Assembly: GCA_037389465.1 (NCBI GenBank)
Contig: JAZARR010000078.1
Location: 496,001-560,000 of the forward strand
Direction: 5' to 3'
DNA: 64,000 nt
Source of the DNA: Baylisascaris procyonis
Lineage: Eukaryota > Nematoda > Chromadorea > Rhabditida > Ascarididae
In this document: positions 24,138 to 36,500 of the stretch, in pieces
Position numbering within the stretch: the first letter of the stretch is position 1
Layout of the letters: the number at the start of each line of letters is the position of its first letter
Program-made: the position numbers and the translations under genes
Notes under the pieces: model-generated
Database searches by the model: none
What the model was told of the DNA's origin: nothing
The model's input: the letters and a program-made list of their open reading frames with translations, nothing else

Positions 24138-27100
24138 GTGCTTGTATTTATATTTATACTTCACTGCGATTACCAGATGAAACTACCACATGACCAATGA
24201 AACAGTACCTCATCTCGAGTTTATTAAGAACGATATGCGGAGTATGAAAGAAACCTCAAGTTTGTAGGCGCAATACCCAAGCAAAAACCCAATCAGTGTG
24301 GCAAAGAAAAGTCGGTCGCAATTTGGGAACATCCAAATTACAAACAGGCAACTTCATCCCCACTCCTCCCTAAAGCTTAAAGGTAATCTCTACAATCAAA
24401 GGTTCCCAAACGGAAAAAAGCTCGCAAAACTTGACGACTCGGAAAGTTCAACAACGAAGTTCTGGGAAAAACATCTCCAACGCCAATTTAGCTATCCTAT
24501 TCGCTGCTATCCTTCCACATTCAGTGGCGGATGCATAAGGAGAGAGAAAAGTTCTAATTTCTTAGTGATGACGCGATAGGCCTTCTCCTCTTCCAGTCGA
24601 ATTCACTCAAACTGTGAAGAATCAAAGCTGATCATACAAGCATTAATACCTGCAGTGCACGAGCACCGGTTTTTCGGGTTGTTCGTAATGCATTTTGTCG
24701 AAGAGTTCAATCATTTCTAGCACATGATCCTCACTCTTTGGACACCCGTGGTCAGGCCACTCACTGTAGTGTAGTTGTTGCACAATCCGTTGCTCACCGT
24801 CATTCCATTTTATTCGCAACCTTCGTGAACAGAACTCATCATACTGCTTTTCTTCCTCCAAACATACGATTGCGTCACCAAATGCACACTCCTTTCCCAC
24901 TTCTTCAGGCCAATACCGCTCGCACTTCGCCTGATATCAGATAACAACTTCATTTCAACACTAGGTCGCACTAGAAATTGCACCAGGAACAGCATGACTA
25001 ACATAACTTTCCAAAATTCATAGACTACGTTAGTTTCCGTTATTTCAGGAAGGCCAGTTTTCTTTTACAAGCTCTAAGAAGCAGTACTACATTGATAACC
25101 AAAAGCAATTTAATAATCTTTTCCCTATTCTCGCAATATATTGATCGGATTACTTCGCTATGTACTTATCCCAATTCGTAATAATCTTGCAACGACAAAT
25201 TTTAACGGTATCGGTTTTTAGACAATTGAAAGGACTGGAAAACTAAAAAAACCAGTTTAATTCATGAGCTGACGCCATTTAAAAGTCGACCTCAGAATTA
25301 TACTTTTCGTAGCGAAAATAGTATTGGTCTAATGGGCAAACATCTGGAAGTCGAATCATTAAGTAACAGAAAACAAAACAGCGAGGAAAGGTGTGGATTG
25401 AACGTATCCTCGCAGACCGCAATAACTAGCTATGCAATGCAAGCATAACGCGAGGAAGTGATAGATTCCGATACCTATCGATGCCCTGCACATACGGGTG
25501 CGCCTGCTAAGCACTTTTGTAACTGTGCTTATCGGTATGAACAGGTGTGACGTTATGTTTCTAAGGTAGACAAATTCAGTTACGTTTTTTGAGCAGAATA
25601 AATTTGCTCCCACACTGCGCAGCCTCTAATATGCCAGACAGTTGAAGAAAGACGGCATACAATATAGGCAAAACAAAGTAAACGTTGAATAATCAGAAGA
25701 AAGGGAAGATTCACCTTGCCTAGCTCAACAAGCTTGCACAGCATCACGATCACAGCGACATCGTTGTCATAGATCATCTTGAACCAGTCGTTCAACGTTG
25801 TGGATAAAGGTGCTTGCGCTGCGATATACCTGCATTTTAAACAATCTTCAGTCACCTCGCTTCGAATTAAATAACCTGGTTTATACGCCAATTGCTAGAA
25901 AGATTTATAGGTGGGCCATTCTAAATAATCACGCCTCCTTGAAGCAACGATTTCATAAAAAAGGACTATGAACCAGCAATAAAAACAAAACAGCAAAAGA
26001 CATCTTCCAGATGTGAAAAGGACTTACCGGTCTGGGCCTCGGAAGGAATGGATAATGTTGACGCAAGAAAATTTCGGTGATAAATATAAGGATTTACTTG
26101 GCATCGGCCGGCGGCACAACGACATAAGAGGCGTTGATATATTCCTCGTCGTCATCTTCCGTCGCATTCACTTCAGAGGATTTACGTCGTGACAGCTTTA
26201 CGCGATTTTTATCGTCTAAAGACCATCCATTTAAAGAAGAAACCAAGTTGAGAAGTGCTCTGCACGACACCATTTAGTGTATGCATTTTGCAGGGTAATT
26301 CAATGAACATAAAAACCGTATCCGAATCCACCCTTGACAGCACAAATGCACGATGCTAAATTTTCTCGTTTTTTTAAGAAAACCACTTCCCATAGCAAAG
26401 TGGTTTAAAACTCTTTTGTGAAGTTTAGCGACAACTTGTGCGTTTTTTCAAAAAAACCATCCTCACCCACCTGATTCTAGAGGATGTGATTTAAGATATG
26501 TCATTAAAGAATGCTTCGTTGGTAAACTCAACGATCTGAGCACTTCAGATGCTGATTCTACAAGAGGATCAAGAAGCACCACTCATTTCCCCCGTTTTCG
26601 GTCACCCAAGGCGAACTTTCACGAAGAAATTTCGTCTCCCGGTGGAACTTCGATGTTAAAACTTCAGTAATGGAGAAGACTGAAGGGGTCATAAAACGAT
26701 AAGGTAAGCTGTAAGGAAGCTGATTATTGGAGAATTGGCTCAATATAAGCACAGGCGTCCATCCTCGAAATTTGATTTGAGTGAATACTGTAAACTCAGA
26801 GATTGAAATATGCGAACACGCACGACCACCGCAAAATGTGTGAAGGAAAAGCACCTTTTATAAAGCAGGAAAATATAAAAGCTGCCTACAAACGGATGCA
26901 TACTCATCACGCCCCTTTAGAGGACAGTAACAAGAAAGGCAATTAACACTCATCGGAACGGATGCAAGGTCAGCGGTTAGCGCTAATCGCAGATAACTGA
27001 TAGAAGGTGTAAGTAGAGTGATGAGTTATGTGGCAGTCGCAGTGCGACTTTAGGCAAACCTCTTAAGCTAATGGGTCAGTAACCGACAATCCCCCAGAAA

Positions 27101-28562
27101 GCAATTCCCCATTTTTGATCTGCGGACATGCAACCTCCGTCTTTCCCTCAAACCTCTTCCGGAAGTCCCATGCAGCTGATCCCGCCTATCCTCAAACTGT
27201 CGTCGATTCCAAATCCTAACATCTAAAACCGCAGTCCCTCCTTTTCCTAGATCAAATCTCACGACGATGTGAGTTTAATCAAAATGTCAAGTTAAAGGCA
27301 GCGACGTGTTCGGAATTCGACTTACATGGAACGATATCACGATAGCGATTTTTAGAGAAATATTTCGGGTTGGCAGCAATTTTGCATGAATACTCGGCCT
27401 TTGTTCTCATCGCATCTTGCTCCATTCGAATTCTCTGTAAGCCAGCAACAATTTCAATCAAGCATGCACCAGACAATCATATGCTCCCACTCGATATATT
27501 CATTTATTTAGTGTATAATAATATTAGGAAATTATCTAAAATACAGATCTAAATCTACCTGAATTCAGAGTGCACTGAATTTAACTGTACTCATCGCCCA
27601 AAACCTAAATACACCTCGTGCACTGGCGATCCAATAAGAAGGCACTTGGTTATTTGAAAGATGTAACCCCTTCAAATTCCACCGAGCCATCTGTCCTTTT
27701 GCCAATTCATTTGAACCTGCACCTCTAGGCTACTGAACCGGAAAAGAAAATAACTGTATTAATCGAAGCACAGGCTTTCCGAACAAACGTTTCATTCCTC
27801 CCTATTTAATGTGGCTGAAAGAAAAACTGATGGGAAGTTAATCTCATCCTTGACAGAGTTTTAGAAAATCGAGATCAACACTTTATACTTAAATATATGT
27901 TGTGTACGATCGAATTAAGCACAGCGAATATCATGAATCAAATATGCGTACTTCTCTATGTCACATATTCTAGTTCCATAATCTGAATTTCGAGGAAATT
28001 CTGTATTCGTGTGAAAAACTTTGAAACCATAAGTCAATCTTTCTAATGAAATGGTGGGCGTTTATTCAACTGCTCCCCCCCCCCCCCGTTATCCTTATAC
28101 CTTAAGCCAACATCACGGCGCTCTCTCCATCAAATTGCTGGCATTGTTCAGCGATGAACAGTAAAATATCAACGACTGCCTTTTAAAAAACAGCACACTG
28201 TTGGTATGCGCCCTTTGAAAGCTCCTTTTTTCAAACTTGCCGGGCATCTACGCTTCCGACATAAATTCCATATCGCTTAAGCACACTCTCAAAAAATAAT
28301 TTTTCGTGCCTTAATAATACTTTTTATAGATTCAGGTTATTCATATGTGGTCTTACCATTACCCTTCCTCAGGTGAATATTTGAGGGGAAGTAACAACAA
28401 CACGTTCATTATGGAACAAGAAAAGAGCTGCGATGAACAAATCCTTGTGATTTGTGGAAAAATACCAACCAGAAATTGTGCGTTGTAGTCGTACTGGTGC
28501 ATCTCATCTTCGGCCACGATAAATTTACGTATAATATCCACTAATGCCTCACTTGTGCTCAT
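20412..28562 (-). CDS. Protein tyrosine phosphatase, PTP-PEST (PTPN12/18/22)-like, 10 exons
   Basis: Exons: 28562-28470, 27434-27326, 26215-26098, 25829-25715, 24930-24650, 23963-23897, 23616-23539, 22476-22345, 21509-21470, 20497-20412. All phases agree, giving about 372 residues. Role (family): hydrolyses phosphotyrosine in the cytoplasm. Seen: an N-terminus like PTPN12 (EALVDIIRKFI), then KNRYRDIVP and DDEEYINASYV. Next come YIAAQAPLSTTLNDWFKMIY and KCERYWP, the WPD loop in SEWPDHGCP, the active-site loop HCSAGCGRTG (split across exons 5 and 6) and the Q-loop region RTQRVSMVQTPDQYEF. The essential Cys, Arg, Asp and Gln are all present. The catalytic part is certain. The last two exons are less so: exon 9 (40 nt) is the only phase-correct bridge I found to exon 10, which encodes KPLGPEPMPVSW, like the family's C-terminal box. 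The tail is far shorter than in vertebrate PEST phosphatases. Confidence 0.9.
21357..21509 (-). other. Alternative hydrophobic 3' end of the phosphatase (exon 9 read through)
   Basis: If the donor at 21470/21469 is not used, exon 9 stays open to TAA at 21357-21359. It then encodes 50 residues ending in a hydrophobic stretch (GTALLLFFALTALFTLIQLL), which would make a tail-anchored phosphatase as in PTP1B. The stretch could equally be T-rich intron that happens to stay open; only transcripts can tell. Confidence 0.35.
24047..24135. repeat. (TA)n microsatellite in a phosphatase intron
   Basis: About 88 bp of almost pure TA, with one slip (taat near 24104), between phosphatase exons 5 and 6. Likely polymorphic in length and prone to assembly error. 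Confidence 0.9.
28075..28087 (+). repeat. C13 homopolymer in the first phosphatase intron
   Basis: Thirteen C in the intron between exons 28562-28470 and 27434-27326. No other signal. Confidence 0.85.
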
Positions 28563-28627
28563 TGCTCGCCGTCAGGCGATTCGCAATATACCTCAACGAC
28601 TCCTTTGTTCGGAAATATGTCAAAATT

Positions 28628-28790
28628 TCATAATTGTTCAGTATCGAAAAAACGCCATGCGGTACGGAGGCGATAAGTCAAAGGTGTAATATGACCTTCA
28701 ATCAAGTCTAAACGTAAAGGATTGCTGCAGTCTTCCCAACCTAAATAATATAGAGGTGGTGTGTTTTCTGCAGCTCCAGAAATGAAAAAA
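28628..28790 (-). CDS. Orphan exon-like ORF just upstream of the phosphatase
   Basis: An open frame ends at TGA 28628-28630 and encodes a protein-like sequence (YYLGWEDCSNPLRLDL, then TYRLRTAWRFFDTEQL), preceded by an acceptor-like CATTTCTGGAG. The stop is only 66 bp before the phosphatase ATG, with no clear acceptor between them. No family is recognised and no upstream exon with matching phase was found. It may be a terminal exon of an unknown gene, a phosphatase 5' exon read in the wrong frame, or chance. Confidence 0.22.
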
Positions 28791-29991
28791 AACAGTAAAA
28801 ACAACTGCTGTTTCGACATCAGGTGGTTAAATCCATTCCCGCTTTCAATCGAAAACTGGACTGCCACCGGGAACAATCAACTCCTTATAAAGATGGACTG
28901 AGTCCGATAAGGGCCCGGTGACTTTTGCTCTTATGGATGCTGTCCGGGTTTTATATCGCAGTGAATAACAAATTCTCGTCCTCGACACAGGATGTGGAAA
29001 AACTGTCTGTGAATGAATATTAGCGCCTCTCAATGAATATAAGACGAATGCGCAACGGGAAACAACGTACTCTTAGCTAGTGTGGGCTCCCTAAAACTTC
29101 GTTGGGGGATCCTCCAGTTCCAAAAATACTCTTCGCACTTCACATATGCGCTTCATCTAACACAAATAACATATAGAGGAATAAAAACATTATTGAACAT
29201 TTGAATTTTCTTCCCTTCGGAAGGTGTTTACACTTAATTTACAGCTGGTTCATGCACCTACAGGACAATCCTAAATGCTGAAGGCACAAGGCGAACACAT
29301 GAAGAAGTCTATAAAAAACACTCCCTGATGAAGGAAATCGGCTTCTGTAGGAAAGCATTATGTCCACAAGTGGAAGCATGCCTACATTTCTTGAGTGGAC
29401 TGTTTTACGGGCGCATGGTTGGCAGCTTATATTCAAAGCACATCACAGCAAACCTGAATTTTTCATCGCTCTATTTCTTCAGTTAAACTCTAACAAAGAC
29501 AGGTATACGTACACAACGCCGACAACATAGGGCCAGCAATTAAATCCGAATCCAATTGGCTGGGACTGCGGACGCAACCCGAACCAGGTTTAACCAAGCA
29601 CCAACAAGAGCGCCGTTCGAAAAAAAAAACCAACTGCTTTTTCAGGCAAGCGTAAGCGAGATGGGATAGTATCAGTCGATAGAAATTAAACAGCAAGTAA
29701 TCTGTTCATAGCATCACTCAACAAACCGAAAACCCTGCTCCTAACGGTTTCCCCTTCAAGTGAGGGAGGTCATCACATCTCGAATCCGAGTCGAATCATT
29801 CCCCCCATCCCATCCAAAATTGCAGGTAGGTGATTCTCTTTCTTCTCCCTTTATGCAACTTCCTAAAGTCACTTGACTTTGCTTCCACGTCAAATATACG
29901 ATAGGCACTTTTTGCTGGACACCAGTCGCAGTGAGCGGCATATCTGGGCAGGTAGCGCACGCAATGGAAGACATTAGTATTAAGCTGGATG

Positions 29992-32900
29992 TCAGTAACG
30001 ATCTAAAATCAGCACCTCGGAGTCTGCAGAAATGTTGCCAAAAGAGCATTTTACAACAGGAAAAAAATCCTCAGCAACACAAATACAAACGCAAACGACA
30101 TGTGCTCTGAAAACGACACAACGAAGCACAGCCTCTGGGGGAAGGGGGGGGGGCGGGGGGGGGGGAAGGGAAGTAGGAGTGAGCATGAACCCGTTCGGAA
30201 GAAAATATTATTTCTGAATCTTAGTCTGGACACTTGAACTTCTTAGAGGACTTTGGACGCTTCAACTATCTGACCCATGACCTCTGCAAAGAGAATCGGC
30301 CACCGATCAAATCTACTAACCGCTTAATTCCACTAAATGTCACAGCACCCACTACACTCTCTAAGTGAAATGAGCTTCAAATCCCACAGCTCCCATGGAT
30401 ACCCCACTCACGAGACGTGCTCTAACAAAATCGAAAAATCTCGAACTCCTCGGTGAGGTCCAAAAATTCGAAAGGCTCGACCGTCTTTCTGTTCGAGCAC
30501 CACAATTCTACGATCGAATTTTCAAAGAATAATTGTTGCTGCTTAAGAGCTCATTTAAAGAGAGCAAATTTAAAAACGACGATTCAACCCGCTTTACGGT
30601 ATCCAATTGAGCGCTTCAATATCCGAAAAGCGATCCCGCAATTTAAAATTATGGGCGGTCTGAGCAGCTTGAAAGATTGGTATTTAAGGAGAATCGGAAT
30701 CACAGATATTATCTGTGGAGAGTTGTGGAGGTGTGGCTGAAATCTAGACTAAGATTTAGTTAGCTGCCATCCCCACTCACTTAAGATTATGTATTTTAAG
30801 CATCAGTTTAAAGCAGAAATCCGAACTAGCAGAAATTTGACGACGTTTTCTTTTCAGAAAAATCGAATTCAGACAAAAGCATACATTTTGTCGCTGGGAA
30901 ATACTTAAACAGTCTTACCTCTTTGGAGATTCTCGTAGACAAGAACACTTTGTGGAAATTTTTGGGAGAAAAATAACCCTCAGTTCAGCATCCTTTCCAT
31001 TTTAACACAGGAATTAATAAGAGGGGAGGTTTTATTCATAATTTTATATTATTCACGCAACGACGACTTTTTGACATTGATAATCCTTGCATAAACTGAA
31101 CGAGCATCGCCTCCTTTCCAGATTTTTAACGCATTCTTTACTAACTTTGAATCATTGCTTTAGTCTCGACTTGATCACCAAACCAGCCCACCATACTATA
31201 GCTAAGGTTCTACTATTAGTGCTGCAGACTTCCTTAGAGAGCGATTTGTTATATGTTGACTCGACGATCAAAGAAACATATCATGAGACTTCGATCCGCT
31301 CCTCGCCCAACACTGGCCGCAATTCCACGCCTACAGCCACCCACCTAGTGGCACAACTGACCCACGAAACAACCTCTACCTTTGTTCGAAACACAACTAC
31401 GGTGGCGCGGAGACAGTGCGCAACTCCCCACCCACTGCGCCATTAACACCGTCGGTTGAATCCCCCAACGTTGGATCCTTAGAGATTGGCTAAAATCGAA
31501 CTGTTGCCGCAAGGCAAAGTCCTGGCCGCACACAAACATTATATATGGCTCGATATATCTCGCCGAGTTGAGTCGTTAGATGCAATCCACGAGCATCCGT
31601 GGTAAACCAGAACGAACTTATTGAAAGCAATGAAGGCTTGAGTTCGGCCGGCTGAACATAAGAATTTCGCATGCTGAAAAATTTGCTCAGAGAAGTCAGC
31701 ACTTACCTGCCAGCCCCTTATATCTACCAAGTTTCATTTCAGTCCATCAGCGCAAGAAAAGTTATTACTCCCGGAGATTAAACCAATTTCACACCGGGCA
31801 CTTTTTCCGGATCACTACACTTCAAAGAGAAAATGTCCACCGCGCCACCACACACCCTACCAATCTCTGTTCAGCCGATCGATGCACAACGAAGATGCAC
31901 GCGGGTATGTGCAAACTGTGATAAAATTGACTCACTTCAGACGCGAATTAATTTTCCGCATAACCTCCAAACATCGAGATGTGTGGACAAGGAATGAGCA
32001 TAATATTCTCACGCACACATCACATTAATTTCAGCCGATTCTGTGAATGAACAATCAAGATAACAGCCAGTGTATGGGTATTAAAATTGAGCAAAAAGCG
32101 GCGTGCATTCCTACTTAGCACTTTTGGATTCGGTTGGCCAGAATGTCGCGAGAGCACGAACACACGAATGCAAGAAATCGGATCCCTTCTGCAGCTACCA
32201 AAGTTGAAAACAGAGCGCGTGTTGCAGCGTGAGATTGTTGTTTACAACTGGCTGTTGCAAACATCGGAGCCCGCATTAAGACGCCAAAAAATAAATAATA
32301 CATCTATACTGAAAAAAGACAGCGAAAACTGAGTTCTTCCACCTACAGGAGACCTGATATCTGCTGCACCGACTTCACTGAAACTTACAAGATGGGTACC
32401 CAGTCACATTGAGGAAAAGGAACTCGAATGCAAAATGCAACGTTGGATTTTGTTCAAGCATTAAGCGCTCCTTTAAATAATAAAACTTTTACATTCGAAA
32501 GGCTTTCTCCCTTTCACCTTCAAAGTTTAGGGAATCTTATATTGTGATTGCGTTCAAAAACTTTTAAAAAACTCCACCTTCATTTGAAAATATGCATGGG
32601 AAGATATGGTTTCAAAACAGATCTTTATTAAGCTGTTTGAATCGCTCAGTGATGACTCTTGCCCAGAAGTTTTGTGCCTCATATAATGTATCATATAAAA
32701 ATGTGAGTATCCAAATAAAAAGTTGGAAACCACTTCTAAGACATCATATAAAATAATTTTGTTTTTTACAATCGAAACATTAGTAAACTGGATCAGCAAC
32801 CGCGCAGACACATGAACGACACTGATCAGGAACCTCAAAAATAGTTGCATTCGCAGCGTCCCACTTGCTCAGCACTTTCCTCGCTCCGTTTTCCCATTCT

Positions 32901-33246
32901 TCATTATCCACCCATGCGAGTGGCTGTGATACGCATAAATGGCAGCTGCTATAAACTACTTCTTTGACCTAATTTACGTTTCACCTATACTAGATTTCAT
33001 CATCATCACGATTGCTTTCCCCATTAAGAAATTCCGACTTGGGGAAACTCCATGTCTGGGGAAAACCAACAAAGATCATATACCTCATTCAAGTACTTCA
33101 GATAAGTTTGCACATCTTGCTGGCCAGCGAGTAATAAGAAAAATGCCCAGAAAGACAATGCGATAGGAGATCGACAAGAAAGGTGTGGAAGCCAGTTGAA
33201 GGTATTGAGCAGAAACAAAGAATACCTCTAAACGCATAATTGTCAT
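29992..33246 (-). CDS. Unidentified multi-exon gene downstream of RAD54B
   Basis: Proposed exons: 33246-33226 (MTIMRLE), 33119-33084 (QDVQTYLKYLNE), 32923-32834 (PLAWVDNEEWENG, then ARKVLSKWDAANATIFE), 30978-30919 (LFFSQKFPQSVLVYENLQR) and 30023-29992 (ending DSEVLILDRY, then TGA). The first three join in phase 0; the last two join across a split Asp codon. A linking exon between 32834 and 30978 is missing from this model. A possible one is near 31680-31550, but its phase does not fit. An alternative is that exon 3 runs on to TAA at 32780-32782. The start has a plausible leader acceptor (TTCTTGTAG ending at 33266). RAD54B ends only about 280 bp upstream on the same strand, so the two could share an operon. 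I do not recognise the family. The second exon has a strong donor (GAG, then gtatat) and the intron before it ends in a long pyrimidine tract. Confidence 0.38.
30136..30173 (+). repeat. G-rich tract with quadruplex potential
   Basis: Runs of 5, 10, 11 and 3 G separated by 1-3 bases, in an intergenic or intron position just above the last proposed exon of the unidentified gene. The pattern fits a G-quadruplex. On the minus strand it is C-rich and yields proline-rich false ORFs. Confidence 0.75.
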
Positions 33247-33544
33247 TAAACTTCCTTCCACGTATCTACAAGAAGTTCGCACATGAAAGATACGTAAGGA
33301 ACAACACAAAGCAAAATATATAATTCAAGCAAATGCCTATGTCCTACAACAGTATCGATGATCAGTACCCCGTATGCTTCTCTTCGAATTTAATTTCCCT
33401 TTTCACAGGTAATTTCTATATCACAGTTGGCACACTAGCCAATTTACTCCGTCAAAAGATTTTTCATATTCGGCATATTACCCAACATCTTTTCATTCAT
33501 AACATATCGAAATATAAACTGCGAACTTGGATGCAAAGCATCAG

Positions 33545-36500
33545 CTAATAGTTCGAGGTGCGTTTCATGACGAACGTGACTTCTCGAAGTGCCGCTAGTT
33601 GTAGACCAGCCGCCGACTTCATCTGCTCGAACTGTTGTTCGCACTCCGGCGAGTAATGCCGCCATCGCGATAGTGCGCCCATTAAGATGCTCTTAAGTAC
33701 ACGTTCTCATCGAAACAAATATGGGCAGCTGGCTAAGTACCGAAGTCCTAACTTGCTGAACCTGAATTACTTCCCCAAATTCACATGCAGGTGACGATAA
33801 GTTTGGCAGTAAACGCTGTACGCGAAGAACTCGAAATCTGATTGACTGCTAAGATAGTCCCCATATAGGCTTATTTTTGCTGCTAAAATAGCCCTGTTCT
33901 TCATACGATCCCAGTTTCAACTTTCATGTCTTTTGCGTTCATCGTGCTCAATTTCAGCAACAAATTTGCTCCCACTCATTTTTGCAAAACTTTTCTTGTA
34001 TGTGGCTCCATTCTTTTTTTCCCTCTCTACCTGTACCATCATTTTACAGCCGCCTGCGACCTTAGCCTGAAGCTGGTACACTGTCTGCGACTCTCCTCAT
34101 CAAGACTCATTCATACCTCAAGCATCTGCACGCAGTCGCACTGTATCCAACAGGTTCATGAACACTTGAACAAAGTACCACATATAATAGCAGTAATCCC
34201 CTTTTCAAATAAAACTGATTGTGTTCCTTCAACGAAGCCTTTGTGGCATCAGAATTACGACCAACATATGCCGTCCCAGCAGATGCCCGGTGTAAGTATC
34301 AATTCGGAAAATAGCTATAGCAATTACCGCTGAGGGCGTCTTTCCAAAAGCATCCGCATTTTGAGTGGGACCAGTTTCCTTAATATCGAAGGGAGCAGCG
34401 TCACATGCATCCGATGAACACTCCGCTTGCACTGCTTTCTTCTCCGAATAATCGCTTTCAATATAATCGAAAACTGACACACATCCTTCGACTGGCTTCG
34501 TGTCCTGAACAACAACAAGTTCATAAAAACAAACCTACGGCGTGTGTCACCATACGCTCCTACTCTTCCTTGTCACAACCTCTACTCTTCCGCTCCTCTC
34601 TCGCGTGTTGAAAATACGGCACTTACTAATGGAACCGTACTGGAGCAGCTAGGCGGAGCGATGTACACCAGAGAGCAGATGGAATGCGGAAGCAGCAGAA
34701 ACTAGACTTCCACGGCAACTAACAACCGCAAATAACAAAAGTCCAGCAACGTGCAACAAGTATAAGATAATTCAGTACGGAAGTACCCGTTCTTAATTGA
34801 AGATAATATAGTAATTAATCTCAGTTTGATCGAAGTCGAAATACTAATCAAAATAGGAAGGGCAACATCCCTTCCTATCCCTTTCACAACCTACGCTATA
34901 ACTATAACCCGTTCTCAATGTTGCTTAATGTCAATTCTTTGGTCATTTTCATCCCTCCCCCCACCCCACCTCTTCAGAAGTATTTTTTATCAAAACTACC
35001 TCCTCACCAACTCTCAACAGAGGCTTACTTATCAAGATGGCTTGACTTAAATTTATACCTGAAGATTCCTTACAGATGTATCCGAATCATCTACTGTAGG
35101 CGAATGTTCATTTTCGTTAATCTTGCTTTCATCGACTTCATCGCCTATTTCTGTAAGCAGTGATCCGCATCCTCCACACTTGCACTCCATCAGTTCGTGG
35201 GTGGCGCAAGCCACTTGGGTGTTTAGATTGAATATATCAGCGAGATCTTCGTCCGAAAAGAGCGTCATCGCTGCAACAACGATGTCAAAATGATTTCTTT
35301 GTGAAAATGTACGCGCTTACCCACTACAATTGTGGAAAAATAGTTAACTATACCAACATGAAAAATTACCACTTGAAGTCATCGGGCGAAACTCCTTTTG
35401 TAGACAACTAAATAGGCCCGAATCACTACAATCGGAAACATTTTTTCTCGAAGAGTTAGGCCGCCAGGGCGTCTTCATTGTAGATAACTTTAACAAACGC
35501 AGCCTAGTGCTTTCATTTTGAAAGGCATAACTGAAGTGTTGAACAGTTCAATTTCTTACACGTTAAAAAGAAAAAAAAATCAAGCAAGAACGGAAATCGC
35601 CAATTATATGAGCAGTACCAATAAGCAATCTAAAGGGAAACCTACGTTCATTAAGCGAATCCAGTTCGACAACCGTGCCCAAACCGCTTTTCATCACCTG
35701 TCGCTGCAGAATCTTCTCGTCAATCGTTCCCTAAAAGTCGATGCCATGCGAAAACGTCCTTAACAGATGGAAATAGGAGATGAATTTACATTCTCTCATA
35801 AAACTGCGGGTCGGCGATGATCAAAAGCTTCTAAATAGCTGGTATTCACCTTTTTCACTGGAATATACGGGACTTCTCCTGGTATAGGAGGAAGCGTAAG
35901 GGCTCTGCACAGCATTTCTCCGGAAAAGAGCAACTAAGTTCGCCGAGGCAGCCTGGCAACTGTCCACAAAATGTTAAGCCCGTTGTTCTCGTCAAAAAAT
36001 CTGTGAGTAAGCGCCACTTTATATCTGCTCGGGGGAAAACGGAGTGCGGAGCCGGCCGTATTTGACTCCTGTTGAGGATTATAGAAGCAGTGAAAAAAAC
36101 ACCGATGATGGCTATTTTTTGGCTTCCTTCCCCCCCCCCCTCTTTACAATTTTTCTAACCACTGCGATGAGCTCTGACTGAAAATTTCCAACTCGTTTCG
36201 TTTGCTTTGGCTTAAAAAGTTCTACTCGTTTTGTCCGATTAAACCTAGAAATCTTCGACTCGCTTCACCTGGCTTATCGAAGCGGACATGTAAATCAATT
36301 TTTGCTTGCCTTTTCCGTCGAAAAATTTGGATCAAAAATCGTTTTGTGGATGTTTGATTTTGGTCCTACATTTCTGATCTGTAAATTTTGGATTTTTGAT
36401 CTTTTGCATCTTAGCCTTCTCCCATCAATCTGTAAAATTCTTTGATAATTGGCCTCACAAACACATGGAATGGTGATTTGCAAGGGATTAATGCAAGAAA

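Noticed and set aside
31490..31730. Two overlapping minus-strand frames near a good donor (gtaagt) and acceptor (TTTTTCAG)
   Set aside because: The phases of the small upstream exon and either long frame do not give a continuous product with the neighbouring unknown gene. Kept only as a possible missing exon.
32087..32332. 81-codon plus-strand ORF with a protein-like sequence
   Set aside because: There is no acceptor, donor or homology to support it, and it lies inside an intron of the proposed minus-strand gene.
33926..34333. 135-codon plus-strand ORF
   Set aside because: It lies opposite the last RAD54B intron, touches exon 34504-34328 only at its end, and shows no domain.
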